DNA from: Streptosporangium subroseum
GTDB lineage: Bacteria; Actinomycetota; Actinomycetes; Streptosporangiales; Streptosporangiaceae
Length of the DNA stretch: 64,000 bases
Reading direction: 5' to 3'
Assembly (NCBI RefSeq): GCF_900188345.1
Contig: NZ_FZOD01000048.1
Coordinates: forward strand, 1 to 64,000
The notes beneath the pieces are model-generated. The model was not told the origin of the DNA and did no database searches. It saw only the letters and a program-made list of their open reading frames with translations. Below, piece after piece: positions 16,601 through 24,413 of this stretch (position 1 is its first letter; each line of letters opens with the position of its first letter). Position numbers and translations under genes: made by a program.

Positions 16601-17991
16601 GCATGGGCCGGGGTGAACGTGACCCGCCGGTCGCTGGGCGAGTAGCCGCTCAGGGTGACGGTGGGCCCGTGAGAGGGCAGGGAGGGATCCGGGAACTCGG
16701 CCGGGACCGGCCGCAGCCCTTCGGGGCGCCGGTCCACGTTGGCGAAGTCGAGCGGGAACGGCGCGGCCGACTCGATCAGTTTGCGGTAGAAGTCCAGCCA
16801 TCTGGCCTGGTCGAAGGTGACGGCGGCGATGACGCGGCCCTGGAAGCCGTAGGCGGCGGCGAAGCGGTGCTCGGCGAGCGACCCCTGGGTGATCATGAGT
16901 TTGTCACCCATGGTCGGTACGCCGGTGGACTTGATGTTGACGCCGAACTGGGCGGACCAGAAGGCCGGAACCCACAGGTGCGGGAGGCGGTCGGGTCCGG
17001 AAGCGATCATGTTGTGGGCCGCGATCTCGGCCTGCGCGACCGCGTTGCCCCAGTGCTCCAGCGAGAGGAACTGGTACGCGAAGAGCGGGTGGGGCGAACG
17101 GGCGACGTCCCCGGCGACGAAGATGTCGTCGGTGACGATGCCGTGGACGTCGAAGGCCCGGCACCCGGCGTCACAGGCGATTCCCCGCGGGCCGGCGGCC
17201 ACTCCGGATCCCGCGAGCCACTCGGTGTTGCGCATCGCGCCGAGCGCGACCACCGCCACGTCCACGTCCAGCGCGGTGCCGTCGGACAGATGGGCGCGCG
17301 TGAGCCGTCCGGCCGGGTCGCCTTCGAGCGCGGTGACCGTGATGCCGCAGCGCAGATCGACGCCGTGCGCGCGCTGCAGCTCCGCCGCGACCGCGCCGAT
17401 GACGCCGCCGAGCGCTCCCACCAGAGGGGCGGGGCCGCGCTCGGCCACCGTGACCTCCAGCCCCCGCTCACGGCAGGCGGAGGCGATCTCGGAGCCGGTG
17501 AACCCGGCGCCGATGATGAGCACCCGCCGAGGTCTGGCGGTCAGCCGCCGGTTCAGCAGGACCGCGTCCCCGCTGGTACGCAGGACGAAGACCCCGTCCA
17601 GGTCGGCCTCGGCCTCCTTCACCCACGGCCGGGCGCGGGTGCCGGTCGCGATCAGCAGGCGGTCGAACGCGACCTCCTCGCCGTCGGCCATCCGCACCCG
17701 CTTGCCGACCAGGTCCAGCCCCGTGGCGGCGACCCCGAGCCGCCACTGCGCGTCGATGGCGCATCGCCGGGGAAGGGGAGCGCCGTCCGCCGGCATGCGG
17801 CCCAGTAGGACCTGCTTGGAGAGCGGCGGCCGGTCGTAGGGCTCCTGAGGCTCGTCGCCGATCATGGTCAGCGACCCCGTGAAACCCTCCTTGCGCAGGG
17901 TCTCCGCGGCGCGCAGGCCCGCCAGCGAGGCACCCACGATGACGATGCGGCCGTGCCGTTTGAACGCCTGCGAGGGTCCGTCAACCGACAT
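16597..17991 (-). CDS. FAD-dependent ferredoxin reductase
   Basis: A 464-aa pyridine-nucleotide-disulfide-fold reductase of the putidaredoxin/ferredoxin reductase type. FAD-binding GASLAGLRAAETL is at the N terminus, EPYDRPPLSK follows, the NAD(P)-binding GAGFTGSEIA lies mid-protein and the FAD-contacting GDVARSPHP comes later. It should pass electrons from NAD(P)H to the adjacent ferredoxin for the P450. Its start overlaps the ferredoxin stop region by 11 nt, and 93 bp separate it from the P450. Confidence 0.92.
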   Translation of the reverse strand: MSVDGPSQAFKRHGRIVIVGASLAGLRAAETLRKEGFTGSLTMIGDEPQEPYDRPPLSKQVLLGRMPADGAPLPRRCAIDAQWRLGVAATGLDLVGKRVRMADGEEVAFDRLLIATGTRARPWVKEAEADLDGVFVLRTSGDAVLLNRRLTARPRRVLIIGAGFTGSEIASACRERGLEVTVAERGPAPLVGALGGVIGAVAAELQRAHGVDLRCGITVTALEGDPAGRLTRAHLSDGTALDVDVAVVALGAMRNTEWLAGSGVAAGPRGIACDAGCRAFDVHGIVTDDIFVAGDVARSPHPLFAYQFLSLEHWGNAVAQAEIAAHNMIASGPDRLPHLWVPAFWSAQFGVNIKSTGVPTMGDKLMITQGSLAEHRFAAAYGFQGRVIAAVTFDQARWLDFYRKLIESAAPFPLDFANVDRRPEGLRPVPAEFPDPSLPSHGPTVTLSGYSPSDRRVTFTPAHA

Positions 17992-18229
17992 GGACGTCCG
18001 CCTCCCTCGCCACGGTCGGCTCGTCGGCCCGCTGGTCGGCCCACTGGTCGACCAGGATGGCCTGGACCGGACAGGCGGCCGCGGCCCTCACGACGTGCTC
18101 GCGTTGCGCGTCATCGGCGTGAGGGGTGTACATCAGCGCTTCTTCACCGTGCATGGTGAACACATCCGGTGCGAGGAACGCGCACTGCGCGTATCCCTCG
18201 CACCGGTTGAGGTCGACGACGATCCTCAT
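17981..18229 (-). CDS. [3Fe-4S] ferredoxin of a P450 system
   Basis: A small acidic ferredoxin, 82 aa from ATG 18229. The cluster cysteines are CEGYAQC (C-x5-C) and CPVQAI later, with APDVF between. This three-Cys pattern, lacking the fourth ligand, marks the [3Fe-4S] ferredoxins that serve actinobacterial P450s. The frame extends to 18277 with another ATG at 18262, but MRIVVDLNRC is the usual N terminus. It is first gene of the operon. Confidence 0.9.
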   Translation of the reverse strand: MRIVVDLNRCEGYAQCAFLAPDVFTMHGEEALMYTPHADDAQREHVVRAAAACPVQAILVDQWADQRADEPTVAREADVHVG

Positions 18230-18337
18230 GAGGACCTGTTTCCCTTCAACGGGGTTGGCCATCGGGATGATGCCCACCGTAAGCCGCCGACCAGGGAAAA
18301 GGTCATCCGGAATCGCCGCGTTGCGCCTTTTGGGTCA

Positions 18338-18363
18338 CCCTTTGCAGGACTCGTCCCAAAGGG
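18338..18363 (-). terminator. hairpin after the methyltransferase gene
   Basis: Perfect arms CCCTTTG (18338-18344) and CAAAGGG (18357-18363) lie just past the methyltransferase stop (18382). On the transcribed minus strand the region following the stem is comparatively A/T-containing. It also separates this gene from the ferredoxin promoter further left. Confidence 0.5.
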
Positions 18364-18381
18364 AGGGCGATGGACGGCGCG

Positions 18382-19296
18382 TCAGGGTTTCCGGCCGACG
18401 GCGCAGAACTCGTCCACTTCGTGACCGATGTCGAGACCGCCGGGTTCGGGCCGCCACAGCGGGCACGAGACCACTCCGGGTTCCACCAATTCCAGGCCGT
18501 CGAGGAACCGGGAGATCTGCTCCGGCTTGCGGAGGAAGTACGGAGTCGAACCGGCGTCGTTCCAGATGGCGATCGCCTCGTCGAACTCCTTGCCGCGGAT
18601 GACGTTGGTGCCGTCGGCGATCGCCAGGTAGCTGCCCAAGGGCAGGGCGTCCAGCAGGTGGCTGACGATCGGCCGCACCTCGGCGTCGGGGATGTGTCCC
18701 AGGATGTTCATCAGCATGAGCGCGACCGGCTGGGTGAGGTCCAGGGTGTTCTGGGCGGCGACCAGGATCTTCTCCGGGTCGCGCAGGTCGGCGTCGATGT
18801 ATTCGGTGCTGCCCTCCGGGGTGCTGACGAGCAGGGCGCGGGCGTGCGCCAGGACCAGAGGGTCGTTGTCGACGTAGACGATGCGGGAATCCGGAGCCAC
18901 GCGCTGGGCGACCTCGTGGGTGTTGTCGACGGTCGGCAGGCCGGTGCCGATGTCGAGGAACTGGCGGATGCCCGCCTCTCCTGCCAGATACTGGACGGCG
19001 CGAGCGAGGAACGCCCGAGAGGACCGGGAGATGTCAACGATGTCCGGAAAGACCTCACGGAACTGGTCGCCGATCTCGCGGTCGACGGCGTAGTTGTCCT
19101 TGCCGCCCAGCCAGTAATTCCAGATCCGGGCCGAGTGCGCCACGCCGGTGTCGATCTCGTTCGGCGATTCCTGGTCGGGATCCGGTGGCTCCTGGCCGAG
19201 AGGGCGAGGGGAAAAGTCGTCGGGCAAGGGGAGGCTCTTTCCTTCGGTACCGGCGGTGGAGAAGACCTTTATGTTGCTATCTTGCCGGTTTGCCAC
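18382..19296 (-). CDS. SAM-dependent methyltransferase (DUF574 / PF04672 type)
   Basis: A 304-aa protein of the actinobacterial S-adenosylmethionine methyltransferase family once called DUF574. Signature segments are ARIWNYWLGGKDNYAVDREIG, the SAM motif FLDIGTGLPTVDNTHEVAQ and IVYVDNDPLVLAHARALL. Substrates of this very numerous family are unknown. It is divergent from an XRE/DUF5753 regulator with 300 bp between them; the two families commonly neighbour each other in these genomes. GTG 19296 is the only upstream start. Confidence 0.88.
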   Translation of the reverse strand: MANRQDSNIKVFSTAGTEGKSLPLPDDFSPRPLGQEPPDPDQESPNEIDTGVAHSARIWNYWLGGKDNYAVDREIGDQFREVFPDIVDISRSSRAFLARAVQYLAGEAGIRQFLDIGTGLPTVDNTHEVAQRVAPDSRIVYVDNDPLVLAHARALLVSTPEGSTEYIDADLRDPEKILVAAQNTLDLTQPVALMLMNILGHIPDAEVRPIVSHLLDALPLGSYLAIADGTNVIRGKEFDEAIAIWNDAGSTPYFLRKPEQISRFLDGLELVEPGVVSCPLWRPEPGGLDIGHEVDEFCAVGRKP

Positions 19297-19596
19297 TTTT
19301 CCGGGAGCCGTTTATCGCTCACTCTCCGCGTTTCCCGGAACCGTCAACATCGCGCAAAAAGGTACAATTAGGACAAAAGTGCAGTTGCCGACGAAGGCCA
19401 TCGTCTCGGGTGCGGAGCGTTTCCGGCAACATTGCGGCAAGTCTCCGGTGATGCCCTGGAAATCCCTCCCACAACGCCCTGAAAAATGGTGAGAATGCCA
19501 TGTCAGGGAACCCGTCTTCTCGTACCGGGCCGGGAACGTGGAAGGCTTGGGGCGGCGAGGTATCGGAAATACACAGCTTCTCGACAAAGAGGGAGT
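19297..19596. other. divergent promoter region, methyltransferase / XRE regulator
   Basis: This 300-bp gap is less GC-rich than its surroundings (for example near 19345-19385). Related motifs GCGTTTCCCGGAA (about 19326) and GCGTTTCCGGCAA (about 19418) occur twice and could be regulator sites. No gene is supportable; a 114-codon minus frame here has no family resemblance. Confidence 0.45.
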
Positions 19597-20502
19597 ATGG
19601 CGGCTATTCAGGACGCAAGTGATTTGTCCGACGATCGTGTCCTGGACTGCGAGCATGCGGGGCCGACGGTGCTGCGGATGATGGTGGGCCTGCAGCTGCG
19701 CCGGCTGCGCGAGAGCGGCGGGATAACGTGCGAGAGCGCCGGAGAGTCGATCCGGGCGTCACACTCCAAGATCAGTCGCATGGAGATGGGCCGGACCGGA
19801 TTCAAGCCGCGCGACGTGGCCGACCTCCTGACCCTCTACGGCGTCGGCGACGGCGCCGTCCGGGAGAACCTGCTCGCCATGGCCAAGAAGTCCAACGCGC
19901 CGGGCTGGTGGCACGCCTACGGTGATGTGCTGCCCGGCTGGTTCGAGGCCTACGTCGGGCTGGAGCAGGCGGCCTCGATCATCCGCAGCTATGAGGTCCA
20001 GTTCGTTCCCGGCCTGCTGCAGACCGAGGACTACGCGCGCGCCACCATCCGGCTCGGCCACCAGAACGCCCCGAGTGCGGAGATGGAGCGGCGTGTCGGC
20101 CTGCGGATGCGCCGTCAGCGGATCCTCACCCGGCCTGACCCGCCCATGCTGTGGGCCGTACTGGACGAGGCGGCGCTGCGCCGTCCGATCGGTGGCGCCG
20201 TGACGATGCGCGCCCAGATCCAGCACCTCATCAAGCTCGCCGAGCTTCCTCACGTCACCATCCAGGTGATGCCGTTCAGCGCGGGCGGCCACGCCGCGGC
20301 AGGGGGACCGGTCACCATCCTGCGTTTTCCCGAGAACGAGCTCCCCGACGTGGTGTATCTCGAACAGCTCACCAGCGCTCTCTATCCCGACAGGGAGGCC
20401 GACATCGAGGGCTACTGGCACGTCATGAACCGCCTGGTCGTCGAGGCCGAACCGCCGACCGAGACCTCGGCGCTTCTCCAGCGGGTTCTCAAGGAGACCT
20501 GA
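19597..20502 (+). CDS. XRE-family regulator with DUF5753 domain
   Basis: A 301-aa regulator. The N-terminal Cro/CI-type HTH (about 25-85: LRRLRESGGITCESAGESI, then SHSKISRMEMGR) is followed by the DUF5753 domain with GLEQAASIIRSYEVQFVPGLLQTEDYARA and VTIQVMPFSAGGH. ATG 19597 follows GAGGGAG; the frame opens earlier at 19486 but without homology. These regulators often pair with a short DUF397 gene, which is absent here. Confidence 0.93.
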   Translation: MAAIQDASDLSDDRVLDCEHAGPTVLRMMVGLQLRRLRESGGITCESAGESIRASHSKISRMEMGRTGFKPRDVADLLTLYGVGDGAVRENLLAMAKKSNAPGWWHAYGDVLPGWFEAYVGLEQAASIIRSYEVQFVPGLLQTEDYARATIRLGHQNAPSAEMERRVGLRMRRQRILTRPDPPMLWAVLDEAALRRPIGGAVTMRAQIQHLIKLAELPHVTIQVMPFSAGGHAAAGGPVTILRFPENELPDVVYLEQLTSALYPDREADIEGYWHVMNRLVVEAEPPTETSALLQRVLKET

Positions 20503-20650
20503 GGCGCGCGGGCGGGTTCCCGGAAGGCCCGGCGGGCGTCGTACGGCGCCGGAAGCCGGTGACGTCCCCGCCGGGGCCGATCACGTTCTTCCCTGCGGGC
20601 TTTCAGCGGCGATCCGCATACCGGCCGAGGGTAACCGGGCTTTTCTGTGT

Positions 20651-20768
20651 GCTGGATGGTGTCTCAGTAGTTCGACGACACGACCGCGGGATGCGAGGTG
20701 ACGCGTCAACCTCACATTCCGGAGGGTTGCGTCGTCGGTCTGGTGAGGACAGACGCGACCAAGGAAAG
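20651..20768. repeat. left ~118-bp inverted repeat flanking the ECF41 gene
   Basis: This segment, from GCTGGATGGTGTC through the AAGGAAAG ribosome-binding region, matches the reverse complement of 21776-21896 along its length at roughly 80% identity. Shared blocks include CAGTAGT, CGACGACAC, ACCGCGGG, CTCACATTCCGG, TCGTCG, GAGGAC and CGCGACC. Each copy is itself near-palindromic, with CGACGAC at the outside and TGTGAG/CTCACA nearer the middle. Confidence 0.8.
20710..20736 (+). promoter_or_regulatory. putative ECF41-type promoter of the sigma gene
   Basis: CCTCACA (20710-20716), a 16-bp spacer and CGTC (20733-20736) resemble the ECF41 promoter motif as I recall it (TGTCACA and CGTC). It lies 44 bp upstream of the sigma gene's GTG, so the sigma factor may drive its own gene. 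The same boxes with identical spacing precede the downstream membrane-protein gene. Confidence 0.6.
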
Positions 20769-20779
20769 TCGGCGACACC

Positions 20780-21724
20780 GTGACCACCCCATCCGAGCCA
20801 GGAGACGACCGGCTCGATCCGAGCCTGAGCACGATCATGAGCGAACGGCGTCAGCTGATCAATCTCGCGTATCGGCTCCTCGGTTCCCTGGCCGACGCCG
20901 AGGACGTCGTCCAGGAGACCTACGCCCGCTGGTACGCCATGCCCGGGCAGCAACGGGAGGCCATCGAATCCCCCGGCGCCTGGCTGACGACCGTCGCCGG
21001 TCGCATCTGCTTCGATCTGCTCGGCTCGGCGCGGGCCCGGCGGGAGCGCTACGTGGGCGAATGGATCCCCGAGCCGCTGCCCGACCGTACGGAGTGGATC
21101 AGCAGGCGGTCGGATGACACCACGGCCGACCCGGCCGACCGGGTCACCCTGGATGAGTCGATCACCATGGCCTTCCTCGTCGTGCTCGACGCGATGACCC
21201 CGGCCGAGCGCGTCGCGCTCATCCTGCACGACGTCTTCCGCTACTCCTTCGCCGAGGTGGCCGACATCGTCGGCCGCACCCCCGCGGCCTGCCGCCAGCT
21301 GGCCTCCTCGGCCCGCCGCCGCATCCGCGACTCACAGGCTCCCGCGACCACGGCAGCCCGGCAGGCCGACATCGTCAGGGACTTCAAGCACGCGTGGGAG
21401 GCCAAGGACATCGACGCCCTCATCGGCCTTCTCGACCCCGGCGCCACGGCGATCGCCGACGGTGGCGGCCTGGTCAGCGCCGTGCTCCGCCCGGTCGAAG
21501 GCGCCGAGCAGGTCGTGCGCTACGCCGTCGAGATCGCCGGCAGGGTGCCCGACATGACGCTCCTGGAGCGTACGGTCAACGGCCGGCCCGGTCTGGTGGC
21601 CCAGCGAGACGGCGTCACCGTGATGGTGGTGGCGTTCGACGTCGCGGGCGACCGGATCAAGCACATCTGGGCCGTGCGCAACCCCGACAAGCTCCGGCCG
21701 TGGACGACGGGGCCACAGCACTAG
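20780..21724 (+). CDS. ECF41-group RNA polymerase sigma factor (SigJ-like)
   Basis: A 314-aa sigma factor with sigma2 (QLINLAYRLLGSLADAEDVVQETYARW) and sigma4 (LDAMTPAERVALILHDVFRYSFAEVA). A C-terminal SnoaL-like domain (about 195-310) replaces a separate anti-sigma factor. ECF41 hallmarks are visible: WIPEP between the sigma domains, DGGG in the extension and NPDKL near the end. It starts at GTG 20780 with AAGGAAAG 12 bp upstream. The gene sits between two long inverted repeats. ECF41 genes often neighbour an oxidoreductase-like target; here the following gene encodes a small membrane protein. Confidence 0.93.
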   Translation: MTTPSEPGDDRLDPSLSTIMSERRQLINLAYRLLGSLADAEDVVQETYARWYAMPGQQREAIESPGAWLTTVAGRICFDLLGSARARRERYVGEWIPEPLPDRTEWISRRSDDTTADPADRVTLDESITMAFLVVLDAMTPAERVALILHDVFRYSFAEVADIVGRTPAACRQLASSARRRIRDSQAPATTAARQADIVRDFKHAWEAKDIDALIGLLDPGATAIADGGGLVSAVLRPVEGAEQVVRYAVEIAGRVPDMTLLERTVNGRPGLVAQRDGVTVMVVAFDVAGDRIKHIWAVRNPDKLRPWTTGPQH

Positions 21725-21775
21725 ACCCACCCGGACGCGGGGCCGTCGAAGCACCTCGGCCGTCAGGGTGGGGCG

Positions 21776-21896
21776 CTTTCCTCGGTCGCGGCCGTCCTCG
21801 CCGGAGCGACGACACACCCCCGGAATGTGAGATGGGCGCGTCGCCTCACATTCCCCGCGGTTGTGTCGTCGGACTACTGGGACACCGTCCAGCATG
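21776..21896. repeat. right ~120-bp inverted repeat flanking the ECF41 gene
   Basis: This is the reverse-complement partner of 20651-20768. The left end is CTTTCCTCGGTCGCG, equivalent to the sigma gene's ribosome-binding leader read backwards; the right end is GGACACCGTCCAGC. Its internal palindrome is better preserved than in the left copy: CGACGACAC...AATGTGAG...CTCACATT...GTGTCGTCG. Confidence 0.8.
21844..21870 (+). promoter_or_regulatory. putative ECF41-type promoter of the DUF6220-like gene
   Basis: CCTCACA (21844-21850), then 16 bp, then CGTC (21867-21870), the same boxes and spacing as before the sigma gene. The GTG start of the membrane protein follows at 21934. A facing-away copy of the boxes (TGTGA 21826, GACG 21808) gives the element divergent symmetry. 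Confidence 0.55.
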
Positions 21897-21933
21897 CGGA
21901 TCACCCCGTCCCCCAGTCGTCAAGGAGTCACCC

Positions 21934-22347
21934 GTGTTGTTGCGTGCCGTGATCACTCTGCAAACCTTGGTCCTCTTCTCCGCGCCGATCACCGCCGGAC
22001 TTTTGCTCTCCTCATCCGGCGGACGGGCGTTGCACAGTGTTTCGGCGTACGGGGTGTTCACCGTGGCGGTGCTGCACCTGGTCACCGCGATCCTGGTGTG
22101 GCGGCCGGGCGGCGGTTCGCCCAGGCCCATCCTGTACGCGGCCGTGTTCATGGGGCTCACGCTGGCGCAGATAGCGCTGGGCATCGCGCACGTGAAGACC
22201 CTGCACGTCCCATTGGGCGTGCTGATGTTCGGCATGAGCGTCCTTCAGCTCAGCCGGGTCTGGACCGACCGCCGCGCTCAGGTGGCCGCCGCGGGCCGGA
22301 GGGGTGGCGACGTTCACGCGGTGCCCGCCCCTGTCGATCACCTGTGA
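21934..22347 (+). CDS. small four-helix membrane protein (DUF6220-like)
   Basis: A 137-aa protein with four predicted membrane helices (about 5-25, 35-57, 65-85 and 90-108) and a short charged C-terminal tail. GTG 21934 follows AAGGAG by six bases. Histidines within or near helices (LHSVSAYG, AVLHLVTA, IAHVKTLHVP) recall cytochrome-b-like four-helix proteins, though heme binding is speculative. The ECF41-like promoter suggests it is the sigma factor's target. A paralogue-like protein is encoded at 47447-47902. Confidence 0.75.
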   Translation: MLLRAVITLQTLVLFSAPITAGLLLSSSGGRALHSVSAYGVFTVAVLHLVTAILVWRPGGGSPRPILYAAVFMGLTLAQIALGIAHVKTLHVPLGVLMFGMSVLQLSRVWTDRRAQVAAAGRRGGDVHAVPAPVDHL

Positions 22348-22400
22348 GCCGGCCGCGATGACAGCACGTCCATCGTGACCAAGCAGTCTCAAATGCCCTC

Positions 22401-23033
22401 TCAGGTCAGGGAGCGGGCGAGTTCGGCGGCGGCGCCGGCCACCCGGGGGCCGATGGTGCCGGGATCCAGGGGGGTGAAGGCGATCACGCCCACGGAGGCT
22501 TCGAGCCAGGGCAGGCCGGGAACGGGGGCGGCTATGCCGCGGGCGCCTTCCTGGAGCTGGCCCTCGGTGATCAGATAGCCGGTACGGCCCTCACGCAGGG
22601 CGAGGATGGCGAGCCCGGCGGCGCCCCGGGCGAGGGGGTGGCGGGAGCCCTCGCGGTAGGCGACGTGCATGTTCGTCCAGGAGGGCTCGACCACCGCCAC
22701 CGCCAGGCCGTCGTCTCCCTCGGCCACGGTGAGGTGCGCGGTCGCGCCGACCTCCTCCGCGAGCCTGCGCAGGGTGGGCAGGGCGCCGTCACGCAGCAGC
22801 GGTTGCACGGCGCGCGCCAGGACGAGGACGCCGAAGCCGAGGTGGACGCGGCCGTTGCCGTCGCGGCGGACGAAGCCCTCACTCTGGAGGGTGGTGAGCA
22901 GGCGGTAGACCGCCGGGCGGCTCAGCTCCAGCTCGGCCGCGAGCTCGGTGGGAGTGCGGCCGCGGCGGCCGTCCGCGAGCAGGCGGAGCAGGCGGAGGCC
23001 GCGTTCGAGGGTCTGCGACGCTTCGGCCGCCAT
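22401..23033 (-). CDS. IclR-family transcriptional regulator
   Basis: A 210-aa IclR protein. The N-terminal winged helix (LERGLRLLRLLADGRRGRTP, then ELSRPAVYRLLTTLQSEGFVRR) is followed by the effector-binding domain, somewhat shorter than usual (~250 aa). ATG 23033 gives the standard N terminus; the open frame running to 23810 is antisense to the oxidase gene. It is divergent from a flavin amine oxidase at 23140 and probably regulates it. Confidence 0.9.
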   Translation of the reverse strand: MAAEASQTLERGLRLLRLLADGRRGRTPTELAAELELSRPAVYRLLTTLQSEGFVRRDGNGRVHLGFGVLVLARAVQPLLRDGALPTLRRLAEEVGATAHLTVAEGDDGLAVAVVEPSWTNMHVAYREGSRHPLARGAAGLAILALREGRTGYLITEGQLQEGARGIAAPVPGLPWLEASVGVIAFTPLDPGTIGPRVAGAAAELARSLT

Positions 23034-23139
23034 CAGAGCACCCGCTGGGCTGAGAGCATGCCCTCGATTATCGCCGGTGCTTGCGGTCGTGAGCCGACGT
23101 GGCCCACGGTGGAGGTGTGGTCTGGGGAAGGGGACGCCG

Positions 23140-24246
23140 ATGAGGTCCGTCGTCATTGTCGGAGCGGGTATCTGGGGAACGTCGCTGGCGCTGCGGCTGG
23201 CGGAGTCGGGGTGGCGGGTCACGCTGGTCGAGCAGTACCAGCCGGGGCACCTGCGGCAGGCGAGCGCAGGGGAGACGCGGCTGCTGCGGTCCGCGCACGG
23301 CACCGACGAATGGTATGCCCGGCTGGCGCGGCGGGCCCGTGAGCTGTGGCGGGAGCTCGGTGACCGGGTCGGCGAGGAGCTGTACGCGGAGATGGGAATG
23401 CTCTGGTTCGCCCGGCGGGCGCGGGGGTGGGAACACTCCAGCGCCTCGGTTCTGGAACGGCTCGGCATTCCGCATGAGATCTGGGACCCGGCCAGGGCGG
23501 GGGCCGCCTTCCCCGACTTCCGCGGCGACGACCTGGAATTCGCGCTCTGGGAGCCCGAGGCCGGAGTGGTCAGGGCCAGGCGGGCCACGCAGGTGACGGC
23601 CAGGCTCGCCCTCGCCGCCGGGGTCGAGTTGGTCAGGGGGCGGGCGGAGCCGTACGGCGGGTCGGTGCGGGTCGGCGGGGAGGTGCTGCGCGCGGATCGG
23701 GTGGTCTGGGCGTGCGGGGCCTGGCTGCCCCGGCTGTTTCCCGGGCTCGTGGACCTCCAGGTCACCAAGCAGGACACGCTGCACTTCGCGGTGCCGGGCG
23801 GGTGGGACACCCCGGCGTGGGTCGACTACGACGCGTCGATCTACGGGCACGGGGACATCGACGGGCTCGGGATGAAGGTGTCGTCGGACGCCGAGGGCGA
23901 GCCGTACGACGCGGAGACCGGGGACCGCAGGATCTCGGCGGCGAGCGAGGACGTCTCGCGGGCCTACCTCCGGCGCAGGTTCCCGAGTCTGGTGGGGGCG
24001 CCCGTGCTGTTCAGCCAGGTCTGCCAGTACACCTTCACGCACGACAGCGAGTGGATCATCGCCCAGCCGGAGGACGGCGTCTGGCTGCTCGGCGGCGAGT
24101 CGGGACACGGTTTCAAGCACGCCCCGGCCCTGGCCGAGTACGTTGCGGAGATCCTTGAGGGCGGCCGCAAGCCCGAGCCCCGCTTCGGTCTTCACGAGCG
24201 GATTCCCGCCCGTGGCCTGCGCACGAGCGGCCAGACCGATCGGTGA
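23140..24246 (+). CDS. FAD-dependent oxidoreductase, sarcosine-oxidase-like
   Basis: A 368-aa DAO-family flavoenzyme. The Rossmann motif VIVGAGIWGTSLALRLAE is at the N terminus, SAGETRLLRSAHG follows, and GGESGHGFKHAP is near the C terminus. QVCQYTFTHDSEWII matches the region where monomeric sarcosine oxidase holds its covalent FAD cysteine. It likely oxidises an N-methyl or secondary amino acid, giving H2O2; the exact substrate is unknown. ATG 23140 follows GGGGAAGGGGA. It is divergent from the IclR gene. Confidence 0.87.
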   Translation: MRSVVIVGAGIWGTSLALRLAESGWRVTLVEQYQPGHLRQASAGETRLLRSAHGTDEWYARLARRARELWRELGDRVGEELYAEMGMLWFARRARGWEHSSASVLERLGIPHEIWDPARAGAAFPDFRGDDLEFALWEPEAGVVRARRATQVTARLALAAGVELVRGRAEPYGGSVRVGGEVLRADRVVWACGAWLPRLFPGLVDLQVTKQDTLHFAVPGGWDTPAWVDYDASIYGHGDIDGLGMKVSSDAEGEPYDAETGDRRISAASEDVSRAYLRRRFPSLVGAPVLFSQVCQYTFTHDSEWIIAQPEDGVWLLGGESGHGFKHAPALAEYVAEILEGGRKPEPRFGLHERIPARGLRTSGQTDR

Positions 24247-24413
24247 TCGGTGGTCACGACCGCGCACCGGACGGCCTCCGGAACGTGGAGATTTCGATGT
24301 TTTCGTGACCGGAGTTGTTTTCCTGACCGGGGTTGTTGGGGTGATCTCGTCTGGCTAGAGTGCAAACAAATTGTTTTGATGCTTTTGACCGGCTTTACCG
24401 GGGAGTTCTGTAC

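Noticed and set aside
20651..21896. Insertion sequence with the sigma gene as cargo
   Set aside because: No transposase, target-site duplication or sharp IS ends are visible; the inverted repeats contain promoter and ribosome-site elements, so a promoter duplication or invertible segment is the better reading.
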